Origin: a bacterium
GTDB taxonomy: Bacteria; Babelota; Babeliae; Babelales; RVW-14
Direction of reading: 5' to 3'
Length of the DNA: 26,020 nt
Assembly (NCBI GenBank): GCA_023249935.1
Contig: JAHFBQ010000005.1
Location: 10,649 to 36,668, forward strand
The translations under genes were made by a program, and so were the position numbers. This document shows, in pieces, positions 1-7,425 of the stretch (positions within the stretch are counted from its first letter, which is position 1; each line of letters begins with the position of its first letter). The notes beneath the pieces are model-generated. The model was not told the origin of the DNA. It did not search any database and saw nothing but the letters and a program-made list of their open reading frames with translations.

Positions 1-2968
1 TTTCTTCAGGAGATACTTGTACGTCGCCCTTAAGCGTTACTTTACCAACGAGAATGTCTCCTGGCTTAACGCGTGTACCGATTTTAACGATACCATCTTC
101 ATCGAGCGCCTCTAAGTCCTTTTCAGGAACGTTTGGAATATCACGTGTGATTTCTTCTGCGCCAAGTTTAGTGTCGCGAGCTTCTACGATGAACTCTTCA
201 ACGTGCACTGAGGTAAAAACGTCATCGGAAACGAGACGTTTATTAACAACAATCGCGTCTTCAAAGTTGTATCCTTGCCAAGGCATGAAGGCAACTAAGA
301 TGTTAGAGCCGAGAGCAAGCTCACCGTCGCGAGTTGCAGGACCGTCAGTTAAAATATCGCCTTTTTCGATCTTTTGACCAACAACTACAATCGGTACATG
401 GTGAATCCAAGTATTATGACTGGATCGAGCGTATTTCTTAAGTGCATAAATATCTACTGAACGTGAAAGAGCTTCTGCGTCACTACCAGTAATTTTATCT
501 AATTTGACGATAATTTTATCTGCAGCAACATAAATAACGGTGCCAGAGTTCTTTGCAAGGATGACAGCGCCCTCTGTAGAACCAAGATCAAATTCCATAC
601 CTGTACCGACAAGGGGTGTTTCGCATTTTACGAGAGGGACTGCTTGTCGTTGCATGTTTGAGCCCATGAGTGCGCGGTTGGCGTCATCGTGTTCCAAGAA
701 TGGAATGAGTGCTGTTGCAACAGAGAACAATTGTTTAGGCGATGCGTCAATGTAAGTAAGTTCATCAGCTGGTTTTTTGACATAATCACCATCAGCACGG
801 ACTAAAAACTTGTCACCAATGATGTTATTTTTTGCATCTAATTCAACATTTGATTGAGCAATAAAATTACCCTGTTCTTCAAACGCATCGAGATAAACAG
901 CCTCATTGGATACTTGACCGTTTTCTACTTTACGATAAGGAGTTTCAATGAAACCAAGTTCATTGACCTTTGCATAAGTTGATAACGATGAAATAAGACC
1001 GATGTTTTGACCTTCTGGTGTCTCAATTGGACAAATACGACCATAGTGAGAAATGTGCACATCACGTACTTCAAATGTGGCGCGCTCTCGAGTAAGACCA
1101 CCGGGTCCAAGAGCAGAAAGCCGGCGTTTATGCGCCATTTCCGCTAGGGGGTTGGTTTGATCCATAAACTGTGATAACTGACCGGTACCAAAGAATTCTC
1201 GTAAAACAGCGGAGAGAGGTTTTACGTTTAAGAAATCATATGGCATCAATGAGACATAATTTTCTTGGAGGCGAAAACGTTCTTTAACAATACGTTCAAT
1301 ACGTGCAAAACCAACATAGAGCTGGCTTTGAAGCAATTCGCCAACAAGACGAACACAACGGTTACCCAAATGATCGATATCATCCAATTCGCCCTCGCCA
1401 CGCTCTTTCAAGCCGAGGAGGTATTTTACGGTAGCAATAATATCTTCTTTGGTGAGATGTGTTATAGCTTCATCAATCTTAAGATTGAGTTTTCTATTGG
1501 TTCGTATTCTACCTACAATGGTAAGATCATAGAACCGAGGATTGAAGAACATATTGTTTAAATATTCTTCCATGATCTTGAGAGTTGGAATGTCTCCAGG
1601 CTTTAGCTTGGTATAAATCTCTTTAAGAGCTTCTTCATAGGTTTGATTTGAATCATGAGCAAAAGTTAGTGCCAATGTCGGTTGTAAAACATACCCAGAT
1701 GACTGAATAACACTAATAACGTAATCGCTCAATGAAGAAAGATGTTCGATAATTTCTTCAGTCAGGATTGTTCCCTGTTGAATGATTATCTCTCCGGTTT
1801 CTTCGTCGATAACATCACGTGCGGTGATACGGTTAATCAAGCTTGTTTTACGCACCTGCATATGAGTGATGCCATCTTTAAGTAATTTCTCAATGTTTGC
1901 TTTAGTAAAACGTTTGCCGACTGTGAGCTTAGCTTCGACATCTTTAGGTAAGGTGCCTGCTTCAAGACGCTGCCCTACTAGATTAAAGGTTATCGGTTTA
2001 AAGAAACCATCGCTCCGAATCTCAATATCATCAAATCCATAGAACGTTTCGAGGAGAGATTTGCGATCGATACCAATAGCTTGTAAAAACGTGGTAACAA
2101 GAATTTTCTTTTTCTTGTCGATGCGGACGTATAACAAGTCGTTATGGTCGAATTCAAAGTCAATCCAAGATCCACGGTTTGGAATGATACGTGCAATGTG
2201 ATATGGCTGGCCTCTGAAATCTTTGGACTTTTTGCTAAGCGAGAACATGACGCCTGGAGCACGATGCATTTGGCTTACAACAACTCGATCAACGCCGTTG
2301 ATCAAGAAGGTACCTTGGCTACCAAGAGCGAAACGGCTGTCTTGATCTTCGTACAAATCAACCATGACAGGAAGTTCGCAGAAAAACACGTCTTGTTCTT
2401 TAATATCGCGAATGCTTTTGCTGCCGGTTTGCTCGTCTAAATCCCAACTAACAAGTTGCATCTTTACTTTGAGTGGCAAAGAAAACGTTTTACCACTGTA
2501 ACGGGATTCATCAACCGAGGGTGATGGTTTAATAGTGACGCGAGAAAAACATTTTTTGCAATGTTGATATGAGGCAGATTCTTTTTTGCAATGCGGGCAA
2601 GAGTTATTCTTTAATGTACCTGTGCCATGTTTTTTACAGGAACTGCACGACCATTTGTAACGGTTTTGAATTCCCGTTAATTGGCCGCAAACGCACTTCC
2701 ACTCTCCCAGCTCATAACTTACGTATTCAAGTGAAATTCGTTCATTATGTTCGATTGGAAACGTATCTCTCAATACCTTTTCTAGCCCAATATTTCGGCG
2801 TTCATTAGGTAAACAGTCAAGTTGTACAAAATCATTGAACGACTTAGACTGAACTTCGATAAGATTAGGAAGTGAGACAACTTCCTTGATTCTGCCAAAA
2901 TTTTTTCTGAACAGGCCTTTACTTACAAGTATTTTGTCAAGCTGGTGTGTCCGTGTCATTTGAGACAT
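1..2968 (-). CDS. rpoB: RNA polymerase beta subunit, 3' part cut by window edge
   Basis: Catalytic beta subunit of bacterial RNA polymerase, acting in the cytoplasm with alpha, beta' and omega. About 989 N-terminal residues are present; the reading frame is still open at base 1, where the protein reads GDILVGKVT..., matching the conserved region ahead of the flap. The start ATG is preceded by AGGAG with 7 nt spacing. The rifampicin-pocket region is intact (FFGTGQLSQFMDQ, AHKRRLSALGPGG, ETPEGQNIGLI), keeping the Asp, His and Ser positions whose substitution usually gives resistance, so the enzyme looks rifampicin-sensitive by sequence. The odd feature is a cysteine-rich insertion at about residues 91-145, described separately. 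The gene follows rplL after an attenuator-like hairpin; rpoC is expected beyond the window. Identity is certain. Confidence 0.98.
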   Translation of the reverse strand, partial: MSQMTRTHQLDKILVSKGLFRKNFGRIKEVVSLPNLIEVQSKSFNDFVQLDCLPNERRNIGLEKVLRDTFPIEHNERISLEYVSYELGEWKCVCGQLTGIQNRYKWSCSSCKKHGTGTLKNNSCPHCKKESASYQHCKKCFSRVTIKPSPSVDESRYSGKTFSLPLKVKMQLVSWDLDEQTGSKSIRDIKEQDVFFCELPVMVDLYEDQDSRFALGSQGTFLINGVDRVVVSQMHRAPGVMFSLSKKSKDFRGQPYHIARIIPNRGSWIDFEFDHNDLLYVRIDKKKKILVTTFLQAIGIDRKSLLETFYGFDDIEIRSDGFFKPITFNLVGQRLEAGTLPKDVEAKLTVGKRFTKANIEKLLKDGITHMQVRKTSLINRITARDVIDEETGEIIIQQGTILTEEIIEHLSSLSDYVISVIQSSGYVLQPTLALTFAHDSNQTYEEALKEIYTKLKPGDIPTLKIMEEYLNNMFFNPRFYDLTIVGRIRTNRKLNLKIDEAITHLTKEDIIATVKYLLGLKERGEGELDDIDHLGNRCVRLVGELLQSQLYVGFARIERIVKERFRLQENYVSLMPYDFLNVKPLSAVLREFFGTGQLSQFMDQTNPLAEMAHKRRLSALGPGGLTRERATFEVRDVHISHYGRICPIETPEGQNIGLISSLSTYAKVNELGFIETPYRKVENGQVSNEAVYLDAFEEQGNFIAQSNVELDAKNNIIGDKFLVRADGDYVKKPADELTYIDASPKQLFSVATALIPFLEHDDANRALMGSNMQRQAVPLVKCETPLVGTGMEFDLGSTEGAVILAKNSGTVIYVAADKIIVKLDKITGSDAEALSRSVDIYALKKYARSSHNTWIHHVPIVVVGQKIEKGDILTDGPATRDGELALGSNILVAFMPWQGYNFEDAIVVNKRLVSDDVFTSVHVEEFIVEARDTKLGAEEITRDIPNVPEKDLEALDEDGIVKIGTRVKPGDILVGKVTLKGDVQVSPEE
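2549..2695 (-). other. Zinc-ribbon-like insertion within RpoB
   Basis: Residues 92-140 of RpoB contain four CXXC-like pairs: CVC at 92-94, CSSC at 108-111, CPHC at 124-127 and CKKC at 137-140. They lie between the conserved block YVSYELGE (residues 82-89) and the block ending in SLPLKV. In E. coli these two blocks are separated by only about a dozen residues without such cysteines. Two stacked zinc ribbons are the simplest reading (inference); the cysteines and their placement are seen directly. Confidence 0.8.
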
Positions 2969-3037
2969 TCAGTAGCTCCTAACAGTAATGCGCCAAAAAC
3001 CGCTGGATAATGCAACTCTGTGCTGTATTTTCTAGAA

Positions 3038-3089
3038 AATTAAAGACTCCGTTTCAGAAAATACACTATCTGAAACGGGGTCTTTAATT
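3038..3089 (-). terminator. Attenuator/terminator hairpin between rplL and rpoB
   Basis: Inverted repeat with 21-base arms (3038-3058 and 3069-3089), a 10-base loop and a single A/G difference that can pair as G-U. In the transcribed direction the stem ends in a U-rich stretch (TTAATTTTCT). Position between rplL and rpoB matches the known partial terminator that lowers rpoBC expression relative to ribosomal proteins in E. coli. It could also be an RNase III processing site. Confidence 0.75.
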
Positions 3090-3117
3090 AAAAGTCTCGC
3101 GCTGTGCAAGAAAGAAA

Positions 3118-3492
3118 TTATGAAAGTTCTACTTTTGCACCAGCTTCTTCTAAAGCCTTTTTGATCTTTTGAGCATCTTCTTTTGGTGCAGCTTCCGTTA
3201 CAACAAAAGGAGCGCTTTCAACAGCTTTCTTTGCATCGCCCAAAGAAAGAGTTGTGACTGATCGTAGGGCCTTAATAACTTTGATTGTTTCTGCGCCAGC
3301 TTCCTTCAAGGTTACCTTGAATTCATTCTTCTCTGTCGCTGCTGGAGCATCAGCTGCGCCTGCTGTAGGAGCTGCTACTGCCGCCATAGCGGTAACGCCG
3401 AAACGTTCTTGAAGGTCCTTAACGAATTGAGCAAGGTCCATAACGGACATTTTGCCAATTTCTTCAATTAGATGTTCATGTTTGGATGCCAT
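3118..3492 (-). CDS. rplL: 50S ribosomal protein L7/L12
   Basis: Stalk protein of the large ribosomal subunit that recruits translation GTPases; present as dimers bound to L10. The 124-residue length is normal. The N-terminal dimerisation segment (LIEEIGKMSVMDLAQFVKDL) is followed by an Ala-rich hinge at about residues 35-55 and the C-terminal domain with EFKVTLKEAG and IKVIKALR...LSLGDAKKAVE. The start has GGGAG about 8 nt upstream. It lies directly downstream of rplJ, its binding partner, with a 104-base gap, and upstream of the hairpin that precedes rpoB. Nothing is unusual. Confidence 0.97.
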   Translation of the reverse strand: MASKHEHLIEEIGKMSVMDLAQFVKDLQERFGVTAMAAVAAPTAGAADAPAATEKNEFKVTLKEAGAETIKVIKALRSVTTLSLGDAKKAVESAPFVVTEAAPKEDAQKIKKALEEAGAKVELS

Positions 3493-3596
3493 GTCTTTGA
3501 CTCCCTATTAATTAACAGAATCGATTTAGCTAAGTGGTACTAATACAAAGTACTTTCTATCACATTGAACACGAGCATCGCGTGTTAATACGACAA

Positions 3597-4085
3597 TTAT
3601 TCCTGGTCTTTGTTTACTTTTGCTTCCAAGGTTCCAACAAGGTTAACCATGGGAGCTTGCAAGGTGTAAACAAGGGTTGCAAGAAGCACATCACGCGATG
3701 GAATTGCGCCAAGAGCGATAATTTCATTTTTTGAAATTAAGCGATCTTCAAAGAAGCCGGCGACAATACCCAAAGATTCATGTTCTTTTGCGAAATCAAC
3801 AATTCGTTTTGCAACGACGGTGATGTTTGTTCTAGCAAAAACCAAGCCTACTTGATCTTTAAAATTGCCTGCAAAATCATCACTACCTTTGACATCTTTT
3901 GCAGCAATTTTCATTAAGCGAGCTTTGGTAACCTTAAAAGTTCCGTTTGCTTCACGAATTTGCTTGCGTAATCCCTGCATAAGCTCTACAGATAAGCCTT
4001 TATAGTTGACCAAAAACGCCGCTTCCGCGTCACCGAACATCTTGCGGACTTCGGCTACAGCTTGTGTTTTTTGTTGACGGTTCAT
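3597..4085 (-). CDS. rplJ: 50S ribosomal protein L10
   Basis: Base of the ribosomal stalk; binds 23S rRNA and, through its C-terminal helix, L7/L12 dimers. 162 residues, a usual length. The N-terminal block RQQKTQAVAEVRKMFGDAEAA and the downstream VNYKGLSVELMQGLRKQIR are typical of the L10 family. ATG is preceded by AAAGGA with 8 nt spacing. The gap from rplA is only about 35 bases, too short for the long regulatory L10 leader found between rplA and rplJ in enterobacteria, so that form of autogenous control is probably absent or placed elsewhere. Confidence 0.97.
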   Translation of the reverse strand: MNRQQKTQAVAEVRKMFGDAEAAFLVNYKGLSVELMQGLRKQIREANGTFKVTKARLMKIAAKDVKGSDDFAGNFKDQVGLVFARTNITVVAKRIVDFAKEHESLGIVAGFFEDRLISKNEIIALGAIPSRDVLLATLVYTLQAPMVNLVGTLEAKVNKDQE

Positions 4086-4120
4086 GGTTTTAATCCTTTA
4101 TTTTCGTCGCAAGCTAAATG

Positions 4121-4813
4121 CTATGACAAATCATCGGGGTTGAGAACAATCCCAACACCCATGGTTGATGAAATAGAAAGCTTTTTAACGAATTTACCCT
4201 TTGACGATGCCGGTTTGCTTGAGCGAACTGCCTGAACAAGTGCAGTAAGATTTTCGATGAGCTTCTCTGGACCGAAAGAAACTTTGCCAAATGGTGCATG
4301 TAGTACACCTGTTTTGTCATTTCGGAAGGAAACGCGACCCTTTTTAAGATCGCCTACAATAGAAGCAACATCAAACGTTACGGTGCCTACTTTCTTATTA
4401 GGCAATAGACCACGAGGCCCGAGCACCTTTGCAACTTTACCAACAAGACCCATAAGGTCAGGGGTTGCAACAGCTGCTTCAAAATCCATCCAGCCAGACT
4501 CAATCTTAGCAACTAAATCCTCTGTTCCGACATAATCAGCACCAGCTTTTTTAGCTTGCTCTTCGTGCTCACCTTTGGCAAATACAAGAACGCGCATTTT
4601 TTTGCCGGTACCATGAGGCAAGAGAACTGAACCTCTAACGGTTTGCTCACCTTTTGCTGCATCAATACCGAGGATAATATCCACGTCTACAGATTCATCA
4701 AATTTTGCAGGAGCATTTTTGATAAGAAATTCCAAAGCGCCCTTGCTTGTAGACACATTGCTGGTCTTCAAAAGCTCTTTGATCTTGGCCAATTTTTTTC
4801 CAACTTTACTCAT
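4121..4813 (-). CDS. rplA: 50S ribosomal protein L1
   Basis: Component of the mobile L1 stalk next to the ribosomal E site; in many bacteria also the translational repressor of its own operon. 230 residues, normal. Characteristic motifs visible are VDVDIILGIDAAKGEQTVRG, LPHGTGK, the MGLVGKVAKVLGPRGLLPN block and the C-terminal STMGVGIVLN. ATG follows GTGGAAATTTC, an acceptable ribosome binding site. It sits between rplK and rplJ, 40 bases after rplK, in the standard order. Confidence 0.97.
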   Translation of the reverse strand: MSKVGKKLAKIKELLKTSNVSTSKGALEFLIKNAPAKFDESVDVDIILGIDAAKGEQTVRGSVLLPHGTGKKMRVLVFAKGEHEEQAKKAGADYVGTEDLVAKIESGWMDFEAAVATPDLMGLVGKVAKVLGPRGLLPNKKVGTVTFDVASIVGDLKKGRVSFRNDKTGVLHAPFGKVSFGPEKLIENLTALVQAVRSSKPASSKGKFVKKLSISSTMGVGIVLNPDDLS

Positions 4814-4853
4814 GAAATTTCCACGTGTTGAACAATAAATTTAGACTCATTAC

Positions 4854-5279
4854 CTAATCAACTACAACAAGACCCATGCTACGAGCGCTGCCAATGACCA
4901 TGCGCTTCGCGGCTTCAAGATCAAATGCATTCAAGTCAGGCATTTTGATCTTTGCGATTTCTTCTACGTCTTTCATTTTCACCGAACCAACTTGTTCCTT
5001 GCTAGGATTTTTAGCACCCTTGCTGACGTTGGCACGCTTCTTTAAAAGCTCTGAAACAGGAGCGGTCTTAAGAATAAAATCGTATGTCTTGTCGGTATAC
5101 ACAGTAATGATTACCGGAACCGTCTCGCCCTTGCGCGTTGTGGTTACGGCATTGAACTTTTTGCAAAAGTCCATAATGTTCAAACCGTGTTGACCTAAAG
5201 AAGAACCGATCTGCTGACCAGGGGTGGCAGCGCCACCAGCGATCTGCAGTTTAATATAAGCTTTGATTTTTTTTGACAT
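4854..5279 (-). CDS. rplK: 50S ribosomal protein L11
   Basis: Binds 23S rRNA at the GTPase-associated centre, which is the thiostrepton target, and is needed for RelA activation on stalled ribosomes. 141 residues, the family norm. The N-terminal domain shows IKLQIAGGAATPGQQIGSSLGQHGLNIMDF with the conserved Pro/Gly pattern; the C-terminal RNA-binding domain ends in AAKRMVIGSARSMGLVV. ATG is preceded by AAGGTG with 5 nt spacing. It directly follows nusG with about 26 bases between. Confidence 0.97.
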   Translation of the reverse strand: MSKKIKAYIKLQIAGGAATPGQQIGSSLGQHGLNIMDFCKKFNAVTTTRKGETVPVIITVYTDKTYDFILKTAPVSELLKKRANVSKGAKNPSKEQVGSVKMKDVEEIAKIKMPDLNAFDLEAAKRMVIGSARSMGLVVVD

Positions 5280-5305
5280 AACAGCACCTTATGGAGTTGA
5301 TAAAA

Positions 5306-5845
5306 TTACTTCTTCACTTGATCGAACCCTAGTTCGACAGGGGTCATACGTCCAAATATACTTACCATGACAGTGAGTCGTTCTTTTTCGTCGTCTACCT
5401 TATCGATAATACCGATAAAACCTGAGAACGGCCCATTGCAGATATGGATTTCGCTTCCTGGTGTGTAGTTTTCTCTGTCCGCCGACAACGCGAGCTTGCC
5501 CGACATTTGCGTAAAGATACGCTCAACTTCACGGTCAGAAAGCGCAACTGGACTTTCTCCTCCTAGAAAGCGGGAAACGCGTGGTGTAGTAGCCACCATG
5601 CGAAAAGTCTCTCCCGTCATTTCCATTTGGATGAGAAGGTATCCAGGGAAAATTTTTTCTTTTTTGGACTCCCCCTCGGAAAATAACGAAGCAACCTCAC
5701 TGGTCGGAATCATAACTTGTCCAACAAGGTCTTGCAAACCTTCTTCTTGGACGCGTTTTTCAAGATCCCGTCTAACGATGTCTTCAAAACCGGTGTAAAT
5801 TTGGATCACGTACCAGCGCTTCATATTGTTACTTGTTAACTCCAT
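5306..5845 (-). CDS. nusG: Transcription termination/antitermination factor NusG
   Basis: Elongation factor that contacts RNA polymerase through its N-terminal NGN domain and Rho or ribosomal S10 through the C-terminal KOW domain. KRWYVIQIYTGFED, FPGYLLIQM and RVSRFLGG mark the NGN domain; GPFSGFIGIIDKVD...ERLTVMVSIFGRMTPVEL marks KOW. The start is uncertain: this frame opens with a short MELTSNN extension, and a second ATG at 5824 immediately precedes KRWY. Neither has a strong ribosome binding site, so 172 or 179 residues are both possible. It follows secE in the usual order. Confidence 0.96.
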   Translation of the reverse strand: MELTSNNMKRWYVIQIYTGFEDIVRRDLEKRVQEEGLQDLVGQVMIPTSEVASLFSEGESKKEKIFPGYLLIQMEMTGETFRMVATTPRVSRFLGGESPVALSDREVERIFTQMSGKLALSADRENYTPGSEIHICNGPFSGFIGIIDKVDDEKERLTVMVSIFGRMTPVELGFDQVKK

Positions 5846-5876
5846 CAGGCTATTTTATCTGGAAAAATCAGCCACA

Positions 5877-6074
5877 TTACGATATGAAATTACGAATTAC
5901 GTATCCGAAGATACCATCCATTGTTCCCAAAATAGACGCAAAAACTACCACAAGTAGGCAAACAATAATTACCGAACCAATGAGCTCATCGCGCGCCGGC
6001 CAGGCAATCTTTTTGACTTCGGACTTAGTCTCATTGAGAAAGGTCCAAAACATGTTGATAAAATTTGCATTCAT
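5877..6074 (-). CDS. secE: Preprotein translocase subunit SecE
   Basis: Small essential subunit that clamps the SecY channel in the inner membrane. 65 residues: a short amphipathic segment FLNETKSEVKKIAWPARDEL with the conserved KKIxWP, then one transmembrane helix (IGSVIIVCLLVVVFASILG). The frame is open further upstream into tRNA-Trp, which cannot be coding. ATG at 6074 was chosen because GGAAG lies 7 nt before it; ATG at 6092 is the alternative and adds six residues. It is of the short, single-helix type common outside enterobacteria. It lies between tRNA-Trp and nusG. Confidence 0.93.
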   Translation of the reverse strand: MNANFINMFWTFLNETKSEVKKIAWPARDELIGSVIIVCLLVVVFASILGTMDGIFGYVIRNFIS

Positions 6075-6110
6075 ATTAGGGCTTCCATTCATTTCTTCAA
6101 AACTAATCTT

Positions 6111-6186
6111 TGGCAGGCCAGGAGGGACTCGAACCCCCAACACGCGGATTTGGAGTCCGCTGCTCTACCATTGGAGCTACTGACCC
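6111..6186 (-). tRNA. tRNA-Trp (anticodon CCA)
   Basis: Complete cloverleaf of 76 bases including the encoded CCA end. The anticodon stem GCGGA/TCCGC encloses loop CTCCAAA. The discriminator base is G, as in bacterial tRNA-Trp. The acceptor stem pairs throughout, allowing G-U at the first and fourth positions. It sits between rpmG and secE, the same neighbourhood as in many bacteria (trnW-secE-nusG). Confidence 0.96.
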
Positions 6187-6196
6187 ACACCCTTCT

Positions 6197-6355
6197 CTAC
6201 TTTACTTCTTTGTGAATCGTGTGGCGTTTCAATTTAGGACAATATTTTTTCAGTGAAAGCTTTGGGAATTGTCTCTTTTTTGAAACCAAAATGCTGTAAT
6301 TGCGCAGACCAGTTTCTGTGCATTCAAGGTGAATTATCGTTCTATTTTTTGCCAT
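6197..6355 (-). CDS. rpmG: 50S ribosomal protein L33
   Basis: Small large-subunit protein near the E site, 52 residues, too short to stand out by length alone. The sequence MAKNRTIIHLECTETG, then LRNYSILVSKKR, then LSLKKYCPKLKRHTIHKE is plainly L33. Zinc-binding members carry two CXXC pairs; here each pair has lost its second cysteine (CTET and CPKL), leaving only Cys12 and Cys39, so tetrahedral zinc binding is unlikely. It lies between tRNA-Thr(GGT) and tRNA-Trp, a placement also seen in other bacteria where rpmG precedes secE. Confidence 0.95.
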   Translation of the reverse strand: MAKNRTIIHLECTETGLRNYSILVSKKRQFPKLSLKKYCPKLKRHTIHKEVK

Positions 6356-6387
6356 CTCATCACTTTCGAAGGTTCATCTAAACACTC

Positions 6388-6463
6388 TGGAGCCCGCGAG
6401 CGGACTCGAACCGCTGACCTCCCCCTTACCAAGGGGGTGCTCTACCACCTGAGCTACGTGGGC
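6388..6463 (-). tRNA. tRNA-Thr (anticodon GGT)
   Basis: 76-base cloverleaf with encoded CCA. The anticodon stem CCCCC/GGGGG closes loop TTGGTAA, so the anticodon is GGT. The acceptor stem GCCCACG/CGCGGGC has an A-C mismatch at the fifth pair; everything else pairs. In E. coli the equivalent gene (thrT) directly precedes tufB; here rpmG follows instead. Confidence 0.95.
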
Positions 6464-6550
6464 CTGCTTAATTTTCAAACCAAGGATATACACATTTAAA
6501 AACAAGGCAATTTTTTTCTACAAAAAAGCGTTGTTTTCAACAATTCTTAA

Positions 6551-6626
6551 TGGAGCTGGCAACTGGATTCGAACCAGCGACCTGCTGATTACAAATCAGC
6601 TGCTCTACCAACTGAGCTATGCCAGC
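6551..6626 (-). tRNA. tRNA-Thr (anticodon TGT)
   Basis: 76-base cloverleaf with encoded CCA. The anticodon stem GCTGA/TCAGC closes loop TTTGTAA, anticodon TGT. The acceptor stem GCTGGCA/TGCCAGC is perfect. Followed by an 87-base spacer that holds no coding sequence, then tRNA-Thr(GGT). Confidence 0.96.
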
Positions 6627-6639
6627 CCGGAAATCTATT

Positions 6640-6716
6640 TGGAGCGGGAAACGGGGCTCGAACCCGCAACCTACAGCTTGGAAGGCTGTCGCTCTAGCCA
6701 ATTGAGCTATTCCCGC
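6640..6716 (-). tRNA. tRNA-Gly (anticodon TCC)
   Basis: 77-base cloverleaf with encoded CCA. The anticodon stem ACAGC/GCTGT closes loop CTTCCAA, anticodon TCC. The acceptor stem GCGGGAA/TTCCCGC is perfect. Only 13 bases separate it from the following tRNA-Thr(TGT), so the two are surely co-transcribed. Confidence 0.96.
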
Positions 6717-6744
6717 ACGCTTGAAACGGCTCTGTGGTTGTTTA

Positions 6745-6829
6745 TGGTGGGGAGAACAGGATTCGAACCTGTGAAGGCTGAGCCAACGGATTTACAGTCC
6801 GTCCCCTTTGGCCGCTCGGGAATCTCCCC
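6745..6829 (-). tRNA. tRNA-Tyr (anticodon GTA)
   Basis: 85-base class II tRNA with a long variable arm and encoded CCA. The anticodon stem ACGGA/TCCGT closes loop CTGTAAA, anticodon GTA. The acceptor stem GGGGAGA/TCTCCCC is perfect and the discriminator is A. It is the first tRNA of the minus-strand cluster Tyr-Gly-Thr-Thr, which reproduces most of the E. coli thrU-tyrU-glyT-thrT set. Confidence 0.96.
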
Positions 6830-6930
6830 AGATTTTCAAATAAAAATAAGTTCAAGTTGTCTGAATAAACCAATAACAACCGCTACAAGCGAAAATGAGG
6901 ATAAATGGTTTGATGGAAAATGCAACAAAA

Positions 6931-7416
6931 TTATTTTGTTTTTTGGGTTTGTTGAATGGATGTAATCGTTAAATAGCGAATCTCTGATTGTGCAAAATCA
7001 TGCGAAAGACTGAGTGAGATTATTGAAGCCTCTTGGAGACTCTTATTGTGGAGTAACGGTTCTATAACAGCGGGCCATTCAATAATAGTCAATGTGTCTT
7101 TGTGTGTTAGCCACTCGTCAAAACCTTGATCAATAAACTCATCTACGCAGTTTAGGCGATATAAATCGAAATGATTTATGGTAAGTCCTGTCTTGATGTT
7201 TTTATATACATTAACATAGCTAAATGTTGGGCTGGAGACATTATCAAGAATTCCCAATTGCTTGGTAAGAGCTTTTATCAGGGTAGTTTTACCCGCTCCA
7301 AGCTGGCCGTAGAGTAGCAAAATGGTGCTGCCTTGAACGATGGGTAGTAGCTCTTTAACAACTATGTGGTCGATATCAGAAAGCATATAGGTAAGGTTTT
7401 TTGGCTTCATCATCAT
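6931..7416 (-). CDS. tsaE: tRNA threonylcarbamoyladenosine biosynthesis ATPase TsaE
   Basis: ATPase partner of TsaB and TsaD in making the t6A modification at A37 of ANN-decoding tRNAs, including the Thr tRNAs next to it. 161 residues, usual length. Motifs: Walker A GQLGAGKTT at about residues 38-46, then SPTFSYVNVY, HFDLYRL and the IIEWP motif. The start is a run of three ATG codons with no clear ribosome binding site; the upstream gene ends 9 bases before, so translation may be coupled. The C terminus (after about residue 130) is weakly conserved in this family generally. Confidence 0.93.
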   Translation of the reverse strand: MMMKPKNLTYMLSDIDHIVVKELLPIVQGSTILLLYGQLGAGKTTLIKALTKQLGILDNVSSPTFSYVNVYKNIKTGLTINHFDLYRLNCVDEFIDQGFDEWLTHKDTLTIIEWPAVIEPLLHNKSLQEASIISLSLSHDFAQSEIRYLTITSIQQTQKTK

Positions 7417-7425
7417 GCAGGCAGT

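Noticed and set aside
54..2440. Plus-strand open frames inside rpoB
   Set aside because: Shadows of a highly conserved minus-strand gene.
6075..6143. SecE start further upstream, at 6143
   Set aside because: The extra part would be read from the tRNA-Trp gene; ATG 6074 has a good ribosome binding site.
6924..6940. Small AACAAAA/TTTTGTT hairpin at the tsaE stop
   Set aside because: Only A/T pairs, 7 bp, no U tract; too weak to call a terminator.
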